Positions 56,065-64,000 of a DNA stretch of 64,000 nt are shown one piece after another. How positions within the stretch are numbered: the first letter of the stretch is position 1; every line of letters begins with the position of its first letter. Origin of the DNA: Toxotes chatareus. Its lineage: Eukaryota > Chordata > Actinopteri > Toxotidae. Both the position numbers and the translations under genes were made by a program. The DNA lies in assembly GCA_016801885.1 (NCBI GenBank), contig CM028894.1:14851622-14915621 (forward strand), written 5' to 3'. Under the pieces are notes generated by a model. That model worked only from the letters and a program-made list of their open reading frames with translations. It ran no database searches and had not been told where the DNA came from.

Positions 56065-58055
56065 TTTCTCTCCTCTATGGAGCAGCTGGAGGAACAGAAT
56101 AGAGGGGAAATAGTACATTGGTGTTCCAGTAGCTCCGGGATAAGCTCCAGTTTCTGACTGGCGCTGGAGTGAATTTGTAGGAAAACAATGAGAAGATCAG
56201 ATATGGAAGAACACAGCAAGTGGCAGAGAGACAACATCAGTGAAACAGCAAATGGGAAACCGAAGATGTTGCCTTTCTTGTGTCTGTCTATAACTGCTGT
56301 ATATACAGAAAGATACAAAAAAAATGGATTTGAACATCTAACATGACTCAATCATATTCTTTGCACATTTTAATTATTGGATTATTCCTTCAATCATTTT
56401 ATGATTTAATGAAAATAATCTGGGGTTGGATGGTTCAGATACGTCCCCCAGTTCCACAGCAGTTAAGCAGAGACTGTCCTCACCGGGACACAATGACAGC
56501 ACTGGTCATTTGGTCTCTCAGAGAAAGAGGAGAAGAAAGTAATGTGATGTCTTATATCACTGGCAAAAGCTCTTAGAGAGGAGGGTGGTGTGGGTGTACA
56601 AATTGTCTGACTTTGCCGGCGGAGGACACGACTTGTATCTTATCTCCTGCCAAGAGTCGGACTTGATCTCTTTCAGCGACGATCACAATCTTCCACTAAC
56701 CCTTTATACTCACAGTGTGATGCTAATTACTCTTAGCATTAACTGTGAACCTTTATAACTTTAACTGCATTTAAATGACGTGGGTAAAGAAGAAACCGTA
56801 TCAGTGAAATGTTCACAGACGGCGTCTTTGTTTCTGAAGTTGCAGTAAAATATCCACTTGTAGTGACCACAGCATCATTAAGTTGTTGTTGTTATGGTTC
56901 TGCTCAGACTCTCACAGCACTTGGTTCAGGTCAGAGATCCCGGTCAGGGACCACAGGCCAGGGACAGTGGGCGTGAGCCCTGGTCTTCTGTGTGTGTGTG
57001 TGTGGTTTCATTCATAAAAGGTCTAAGAAGGTTTGACTGGTTATTACATCCAAGGGTTCATTAACTTTTTCTAACTGTTTAATGGGTGTGTTTGATAGAC
57101 ACATGAAGTATTATAACTGTTTGTGTGTCATTAGCTTAAGCACATTGTGTTTGTTTGGTATTCTTTGATTCTTGGGCTTTAATAGTGAAGCTGGAGTCTT
57201 TTGCCACAGCTGATATTTTGCTGTAGTTGGGATACTGAGAGCTCGGAGCACCTCTCCACTCACATACACACACACAGACAGACGCACACAAACACACACA
57301 CACACAGTAAAGGCAGCTCTCAAAGCAAAGACTACAAACCTCTTTCAGGCCTCACCAGTGAAATAAGAACAAACACAAATATGATGGTGACACAAGGATG
57401 TTAGGGCCAATTAGGTATGTTTTCACTGCATCACTTCTATCTAACAGAGAGTTGCCTGTAGCTGTGTGTATATACAGATACAAGCTTGGATAAAGGCCTA
57501 TGATCTTCAGTTGCACAACCTGTCTATAGACAACGATGCTGCAACCAACAACGAGGAGAACTTAAAGCAATAAGTGTCCCACAGTGCAGCTACAGCAGGG
57601 TGCTGAGCATCAGGATTTGTTTCTAATGTTTCAATTATATTTATGCTTTCATGTAAGAGGCCGCTATAGCAAGAGAATATTCTCAGTCAGGATACACATG
57701 TTGTTTTACAGTTAAACCAACGTGACAACCGACATATCGCCATGACGACTGAACAAACTGAGCAAAAGACTGTGAGATGTTACTGAAAGCAGGTGTGCTA
57801 CTGCTCACCTGACACAGCTTCAAATGTTTAAATCGCACATTTGACTGTTAACTGTTGTATCTTCTGAGGCAGCTCACACCAAAGTCAAGGATGCAGGCCA
57901 GAACAACTCGAACAAGACGACCTGTGCAGCTACAGGCACAGGTTCACTCAGCCGTCTGTAGGGTTTTTGGTCTCAGATTCTCAAAAAGCCGTCACGGCGA
58001 TAAAAATCATAGCAAAGGTGAGGTCGTCTGCATCTGCCTTTAGATGAGATGATAT
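56065..58055. other. Non-coding, no recognisable gene
   Basis: A (GT)n remnant at 56986-57004 and a compound (CA)n at 57265-57304 with GACAGACG interruptions. No coding frame or named element is seen. Confidence 0.4.
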
Positions 58056-58059
58056 AAAT

Positions 58060-58470
58060 GAGTACGACTGCAGATCCCCCTTCGTCGCTGATGCGATCCA
58101 ACGATGAGTCAGATGTGCATTTGCCTTTGCGGGGTCATTCTTTTCGTTATGAGCGGCCGCATAAATAAAACCTGACGCGATTTCATTTGATTAGGTTATA
58201 CATCCTGATTTAAAACTTCACCAGGAAGTTTTATCAGGCACATTATAACATGGTAATTTCAGCCACTCAGGAAAAGCAGCAATAATCATGATTGAATAGT
58301 GATGACGACTGTCATAAAGCTATGGTTGTCTGATCGAGTTAGTTCACCAAGACTAACGACTGCAACAACACAGAAGAATTGACGATGACTAATTAGCAAA
58401 TCCATAATGTTTCCCTCCTCTTAAGCATCTCCCTTGAGGCTGTTTTGAATCATTATGCAAATGATGTTGT
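58060..58470. promoter_or_regulatory. Candidate conserved non-coding element with hairpin and octamer
   Basis: A repeat-free stretch containing GATTAGGTTATAC, the inverted repeat at 58204-58238, GATGACTAATTAGC and a perfect ATGCAAAT octamer at 58455-58462 followed by GTCAATTAACG. There is no coding frame in it. Confidence 0.42.
58204..58238. other. 35-base inverted repeat (hairpin)
   Basis: CCTGATTTAAAACTTC pairs with GAAGTTTTATCAGG: fourteen base pairs with a two-base bulge and the five-base loop ACCAG. It lies within a candidate conserved element. It could form a cruciform or, if transcribed, a stable RNA stem. It is too short and lacks flanking stem for a standard microRNA precursor. Confidence 0.5.
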
Positions 58471-58474
58471 CAAA

Positions 58475-59195
58475 TGTCAATTAACGTGAGCAGAAATCCT
58501 GTGATTTATTATTTTGAAGAGTTGTGTGCAGGAGGAAACTTTCTTCTCCAAGTCATTAAAACTGTGTGGGAGACAAAGGTGAGCAGGGAGGGAAGCGGAG
58601 GAGCGGTTAGCTTGCATTTAGGTGCAGAGAGAGAAAACAGCCCTGATGTTCAGACTCTACATCGCTGACCAGGAAGGACTGAAAAATACAAAGACTGATG
58701 ATGGAAATACATGGAATGGACAAGAAAAGTGGGAGACTAGGACAAGGTTTAGGAGTCACAACTACAAACAGGAGAAAGTGGGAAGTTGTTAGCAATTGGA
58801 AACAGGTGGTGATATGTATAGAAGTGGGGAAAGGACAGGACGCTGAGGACCTTTAGGCTGAGTTCAAGACACTTAACAATGTCCGTCCCAATCTGTGTTG
58901 TGCAGTGTCAGTATTTTTTTTTTCTTTACACTAAATAAACAAAAATCTACCAACTTGCATGGCCGTTGTGTCATGACAGTTGCAGCAAAAAAACCTAAAA
59001 TGACTGAAGTCAAAACACTGAGAAGCTCTAAAAGTTACGTGAGCTATCATCCAAAGTGCAGCAGCGAGTCTCCCATACTCTGCTGGCAGCCGGTAATAGT
59101 GTCCACAGGCTAACAGCCTAACAAGCACTGAGTCTACTGTCTGACTCTACATGAATGAATCAGGTGAGCCCTGAAGCTCCCAAGCCGTCTCTCTT
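58475..59195. other. Non-coding, no recognisable gene
   Basis: A good donor-like AAAG|GTGAGC occurs at 58576-58585, downstream of an ATG frame (58474-58578) with no recognisable peptide and no acceptor before it. Otherwise I see nothing. Confidence 0.3.
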
Positions 59196-59203
59196 CGGGA
59201 TTC

Positions 59204-59240
59204 TTCGCCGTACAGGCTGCAATTTGGCCTGTACGCCGAA
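59204..59240. other. 37-base inverted repeat (hairpin)
   Basis: TTCGCCGTACAGGC and GCCTGTACGCCGAA form a 14-bp stem with one mismatch and a nine-base loop TGCAATTTG. The stem is CpG-containing in otherwise AT-leaning DNA. I know of no family for it. It could be a transposon end remnant, a structured RNA or chance. Confidence 0.55.
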
Positions 59241-59244
59241 TAAG

Positions 59245-59875
59245 TGTCAAGGGCAACAAGTATGTACGAGAGCTGGTATTAGCAGCAGCACAGTTGAGTG
59301 GAGTATGTGGGCTTGTACAGATTACATTTGGTTGATTACGTTTAAAATCCGAGAGGGTGAAAGTTTTTGTCAGAGTGTGAGGCTATGGCTATTTCCTGAA
59401 GTCTGTCTAAAGTCCAAATGTGGCCAATGCTGTATAAACCAGAAGGTTCTCGCTTTAAAACTTTCTTTGGTTTATTTATCACCTAAACTTTTCACACGTT
59501 AGATATAATAAAGTAGTTGTTTTGTGTCAGTTCAATGTCGTTTTCTCATCAGTCGTGTTTCCATCACATAATCAACATTTCAGAGTTCGAGCCCATTTTG
59601 CAAAGCTTTATGAGACACCCGTGTCTCCTTGTGACACTGTGTTTTCGATGGCACTTCACAGATTCAGGAATTACCAAACAACAGCTGGAGAGCTGTGGGG
59701 AGCTTACTGAAGCACTTGTTGTTCATGTAAAAAAAAAAACACTTACAACAATCAACAGCTCCAATCAAAAACATGATGAAATCTTTGTTCTCTCCATTGT
59801 TGTGGAGTACCCCCGTGAACGCAACGAGCGCAGACTTTCAACAGCGAGGGTGAAGTGGCTTTTTAGAGGCAGCAC
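59245..59875. other. Non-coding; two medium frames unexplained
   Basis: Frames of 115 codons (from 59155) and 123 codons (from 59517) occur here, but neither shows a domain, a signal sequence or an orthologue I recognise. An A10 run at 59730-59739 lies inside the second. They are probably chance. Confidence 0.3.
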
Positions 59876-59879
59876 AATT

Positions 59880-60075
59880 ACCCAATAAATCAAGCTATAA
59901 AAGACAATACAGGGTGTCAATTAGCTTGTGTAATTGAATAATTACTGGCCACAGAACTCAGGCACAGTCACTGCAGAAAGCCGTTCTCCAAAGGTCAAAA
60001 AGCAATTGAAATAAATTACACATCTCTCAGATCACTCCAGCAATTAGGACGGCCATAACAATTCCCTCCGTTTAC
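59880..60075. promoter_or_regulatory. Candidate conserved non-coding element
   Basis: Repeat-free DNA with CAATTAGCTTGTGTAATTG, GAATAATTACTGGCC, AGCAATTGAAATAAATTAC and CCAGCAATTAGG motifs; at least five homeodomain-type cores within 190 bases. Confidence 0.45.
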
Positions 60076-60077
60076 CT

Positions 60078-62880
60078 GCTATAGTTCCCTCACATCAGGG
60101 TATCACCACACACACACACGTCTCTGAATTGTGAGATATATAGTTGTGTCATATTTCTCTTTGTGCATAAATCCGATAACTGAGGGGGAAGTGTGTCCAA
60201 GTTTGCGTGCGACGTGGGGGCTGCAGTGTAGTTGGTCTTGTTAAAGTGTACTGTTGAGACTGTGTTTGCAAGCATGGAGCATTTAGTGACTTTACTCATG
60301 ATGTTACACAGGCTTTGAGACCCTACGAATGACCTGTTCTCCGTCATTGCTGGTTCTTTTGTTATTTCTCAAATGGAAAATACAATATGTTGGATGAATT
60401 TCTTTACCTATTTAGTATATTATTTGTTCTTAGCACACCCTCTACATTCTGGAGCTTTCTTCAGGGAGGCACTGAGAGCGTGTGCGCAAGAGAAACCCTG
60501 TGAATGTCCTATAGCTTCACAACTGCAGCTGTTGTTGTTGTGGGTTAGACCCACAACAGAAACACCGCTGGAACACGGCAAGAATTTTCACCTCATAAGC
60601 TAATCAGAGCTTCCATCAGGGTCTTTAGGTGAACGCTGTGAATGAATGTAATTCCTTATCAAGCTTGGCCACAAATCATATTGTCCTGCTGTTCTGGTCT
60701 CTCTGAAGGACGTCACTAACAATGTGCCACATCAGCGCTCCGATGAAACACTGAAGGACTGTCTCTCACAAAGAATGCTGTCGTTTTCCCCCTGCTCTGT
60801 TTCCATGGACTCCCATGAGTCTCCTTGCCCTCCACCATTGCCCACCCGGGGCTGGAGCCAGGGTTAACCTCACCTTATTGGCCAGACCAACCTTTGATGG
60901 TTTCCTGGGAAACAGTGAAGGGTTGAGGGCGGAATACTCCCTCCCTCTTTTCAGTCTAATGCCTAATGAGCAAACATGGGTGGGGACTGGCTTTTGATTG
61001 ACAGGCCAAACTAAATATGGAATATCAAGGTCGTCCTTAATAAGATGCTGTTGATTCATGTTTGTCATGGATCCACTGGGTCTGCGCACACGACCTCCCC
61101 TGACAGTGGGATCAAATAATGAGCGTTAGGTACAAAGTGTTGCTTCATGGGTAATTTAGATATTTTTTTTCTGTCTTCTGTTTGTTTGATATGTATAATA
61201 GTGACAGCTAAATAAAGAGTGACAGACTTGGAAAAGCGAAAAATGAAAAGATTGACGGTTGGTTTGCAAACAGTACGGTGAATTTGTCAGAGACTGAGCA
61301 GATACAAAGAGCAACTGAAATCTGAAAAGATTCTCCCTCTACCAACAACCCTGACCTGAAACCCCCGTTATCATGATTTCCCCAAATATGAGTCTTCTTC
61401 TCCTCAGAGTCCATAACTGAGTCCAATCTAAACACACAGGTGTCAGACACACACACACACACACCTGACCTGATGTGATCTGACTGAAGCCTGGACCTGT
61501 AACAGCAAGACAGGAAACAGAGAAGCTGAAGTCAGAGACTGACTCATAAGTGCATGCTTTTTTTTTTTTGGATGCAAAAACTGACTGACAGCTTCTGTTG
61601 TAAGCCCCGCCCTCCTCCCGTATCATCCGAAAACCAGATGCAAATGCAGATATTTTTGTGACAGAAACATGCTTTTGCATTGCACCTCCTGCAGAGCAGA
61701 GGGGAACTGCAGAGCTGGGGCTCATTCTCTGAGGGGGTCTGTGAGTAAACACATTCATATTTGATTGACAAATAAATAAATAAAAATTCCAGAGCTTACA
61801 GGTCAATTTTAGCAAGCAGGGAGGAAAATAACAGTCACAATAAACGACAGTGTTGTTGGTAGGATACGTTCTTTGATTGTTCTGGTCTTAAACTTAGTCT
61901 AAGCTGGATTAGTTAGGCAACATGAAAAATCTTCAGCTGACTTAACCTTTAACGACGTCTCCATGCTGTGATCTCCGTTCACATTGCGTTATCAAAATAA
62001 ACTTTGTTTAGCGGATCATCCGCCTGCATCAGGCCTTGAGGTATGTGGAATCAATCAGCGTGGGGATGATGAAAGTCTGTTTTAGATCCTGGCAGAGTTG
62101 ATGAGTCCTTTCTCCTTTAATTTCCCATCAAAGTGTCGGTAAGATCACTCATTTCCCAAATTAAACATCATTCACTGCTAACTTATTCAAGAGATTCCAA
62201 TTAGCTGAGGAGTGGTTCTTCATTATTGTGTTCCCTACAAACCTACGCCCCCCCGCACCACCCCATTCCCATTCAAATACTTTAAAGAAAGCTTTAAAGG
62301 AGAAAGCTCCGCTCCCACTCCCCCCCATCCTTCTTTATCCGGTGCATGTGTGCTGCTGCTAGTGAGCTCTATCAAGTGGTATAAATCTTTAATTTTAGAG
62401 ATCAGCATTAATGGCCGAAACAGCCTCAGATCTGGGCTCAGCTCCCTGCTTTCATCCTCTCGGCTGGAGGAATTCTGCGAGGGGAGTGAGAAAGGGGGAG
62501 GTGGGTGGGTGGGTGGTGGTGGGGGAGGGCAGCTACCCGATCGTTTGCTCCCATAAGTACACAAAATTAGCTGCTTATCAGTTGATCTCCATACATGATC
62601 CTTCAGAAATCTTTTCTATGCGGCCGCTGCCTTCGCCAGAGCCTCGTATCCTTGCCGGCCTCCACAGAGAGGAGGTGATGGAGGAAGGGGCGGAGGGGAG
62701 GGCAGGTCGGGGTGTGGGGGGTGCAGGGAGGTCTAATTAAATCGTTTTTCAACACAATAAGACCAGAGCTTCCTCTTCTTCCTGAACTTCCCCTGTCGCC
62801 GACGGACACTCAGCTTCAGCCTTTTACCTCGCAGCTCTGTGGTGTGAAAGGAAATTGAATTGTCCTGAATCTGTTTTAGC
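60078..62880. other. Non-coding, no recognisable gene
   Basis: (CA)n at 60107-60119 and 61446-61465, a T10 run at 61558-61569, a perfect octamer ATGCAAAT at 61638-61645 outside any clear element, and GGTGGGTGGGTGGGTGGTGG at 62501-62523. The G/C-rich patches around 62240-62330 and 62650-62740 create Gly/Pro frames. I see no gene. Confidence 0.38.
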
Positions 62881-62881
62881 C

Positions 62882-63420
62882 TCCTGTGTTACCCCCGTCA
62901 CCTTGTTTTATCAAAATTCAGCGAGCTAAAATAAACAGGGAAGCGGATAGAGGAAGAAAGAGATGGAGGGGAGGAGAAATACTGGGTGGAGAGTGAATCG
63001 GCGAGCACTGCAAGGCTGCTTTTGTTTTGATGTATCCCCTCGTTTGTTAACTCGGCTTTTCTCCTAATCAATCACGCACCAGACACATCATTTTGCTGTT
63101 CTATTTTGACTTCTTTTGCCAAATATGAGCATCAGTTATTCTCCAGGCTGTTTGCTATTGCCCTGTATTTCTCCACATTAATGAGAGCAGGCTGTGGAAT
63201 TAGGCCTGGCCGCTGCCTGTTAATGGGGCCTGTGAAAGCTGAAGAGTGACTGCAGCTCTCGTTAGCCAAGCCGGCTGCTATTGATTGCGGCAGGCCACTG
63301 GGGGCTCCCTACCTGCGGTTGACTTTGTACTTCTGCAGGAGTTGTAAGGGTCTGCTGAACAACAGGGACTACGCACATCTCAAACAAGGTCTATGAAAAG
63401 CCTATCAATTAGGCTTTGAA
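62882..63420. promoter_or_regulatory. Candidate conserved non-coding element (strong texture)
   Basis: Repeat-poor DNA with CTAATCAATCACGC, CACATTAATGAGAGC, GGAATTAGGCC, CTGTTAATGGGGCC, GCTATTGATTGCGG and CCTATCAATTAGGC. The last is near-palindromic (CCTATCAATTAGG at 63400-63412). Balanced GC and the absence of long frames fit a developmental enhancer. Confidence 0.45.
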
Positions 63421-64000
63421 GGTCAAGCAAACTCTCTCCCCCCGCGCTCTCTCTGTCTCTGTCTCCCCACTCTTTGCCTGGTCTTGAGCTGGCGGTATCT
63501 CCTCTGCTCTCTCCAAAATACATCTGAAGACTCCATTCAATTAAATATCTCTCAGCTCCAGCTGCTCCCTAAGTGAAAGGTCAACTAAGTCCAGGAGGCT
63601 AAAAGAGAAAGGCTTGGCTCCTTCACAACCCCTCCCCACAACAAAGCTTCCTCCAAGCAGGCGCTCTCGCTCTTAATGATACCCACTGGTCAATCCCTAA
63701 CTAGCAGTGACAGTTAGCCCCAGAAGCACCACTGCAGACCAGAGCCAATCGATCAGGTGAAAAAAAAAAAACATATAATGATAACCGGCAGACATAATGT
63801 CAAGCCCTTGCACTGTCCCAATTGGTTGACATTCAGGTAGATAGTGGGGAGAGAGAGAGCTGGCCAGACATCAAAAGCGAGGTGCAGCAGTGAGCTGTCT
63901 TGCTCTCTTGTGCCCACTGAGGTGGGTTAACCCTCTCACACGAACTCTAATTATCCACACTGTGGCCTCGGGGAGTCCCAGAGGGATGGCCCGGCTAGCC
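63421..64000. other. Non-coding, no recognisable gene
   Basis: A CTCTCTCTGTCTCTGTCTCC tract at 63447-63466 and an A11 run at 63759-63769. It ends in unremarkable DNA at the window edge. Confidence 0.4.

Noticed and set aside
58474..58585. Coding exon ending at a strong AAAG|GTGAGC donor
   Set aside because: No acceptor or promoter context upstream and no recognisable peptide. The ATG sits at the edge of a motif-rich non-coding stretch.
61339..61815. 158-codon minus-strand frame
   Set aside because: Includes a (CA)n tract and a Lys homopolymer stretch; no signal peptide or domain pattern holds up.
63313..63332. Possible 20-base minus-strand microexon between CTCCTGCAG and GTAGGG
   Set aside because: Such splice-like pairs are frequent by chance, the peptide (KYKVNR) is too short to assess, and it lies in an enhancer-like stretch.
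1..64000. CRISPR arrays, operons or bacterial gene islands
   Set aside because: The tandem repeats seen are microsatellites. No spaced direct-repeat array, ribosome-binding-site pattern or dense coding is present; the DNA is vertebrate.
1..64000. Known vertebrate microRNAs and spliceosomal RNAs
   Set aside because: No seed and mature sequence of the familiar families was recognised by eye on either strand, and the two hairpins found are too short. A covariance-model scan was not possible.

Overview
This window looks like non-coding DNA from a vertebrate, almost certainly a ray-finned (teleost) fish. The case rests on the pervasive (CA/GT)n microsatellites, on low-GC DNA broken by one CpG-rich block, and on decayed transposons of types common in teleosts: Tc1/mariner fragments and an antisense LINE reverse-transcriptase remnant. 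There is no bacterial-style gene organisation. None of the longer open frames looks like a real protein; most are microsatellites, poly-A/T tracts or chance frames.

Layout. Bases 1-1555 are AT-rich with a 28-A run and a long (CA)n. Bases 1555-6180 are GC- and CpG-rich and promoter-like, with a CTG/CCG tract, an 83-bp (GT)n, a small ATG frame followed by a donor-like GTAAAG, a TATA-like box at 5938-5945, and homeodomain-motif-rich stretches that resemble conserved enhancers. Bases 6180-26130 are mostly featureless intergenic or intronic DNA with microsatellites, including an 84-bp (TA)n. They also hold a Tc1 transposase scrap at 13927-14100, a 300-bp Tc1-type MITE at 23666-23965, and several RFX-like X-boxes. 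Bases 26140-26680, 28240-28860, 38970-39730, 46860-47680, 49500-50650, 55800-56060, 58060-58470, 59880-60070 and 62880-63420 read like conserved non-coding elements: simple-repeat-poor, full of TAATTA, octamer and similar motifs, and without open frames. The 35-47 kb part has the most repeat remnants: an LTR-like block with a 60-bp direct repeat, a dispersed repeat near 37.3 kb, and LINE tails at 41.1 kb (+) and 45.4-46.2 kb (-). An internally deleted Tc1-like transposon lies at 54865-55425.

Interpretation. The pattern of one CpG-rich promoter-like block, tens of kilobases of enhancer-like islands, sparse decayed transposons and no clear coding exons fits the introns or flanking regulatory desert of a developmental regulator. 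I could not identify that gene. Two weak candidate exons (8184-8299 and 29910-30023, + strand) have plausible splice sites and compatible reading phases. They are the best lead to a host transcript but may be chance. I saw no CRISPR, operon, rRNA, intact tRNA or complete mobile element. Family assignments come from reading motifs by eye; no alignment or database search was run.
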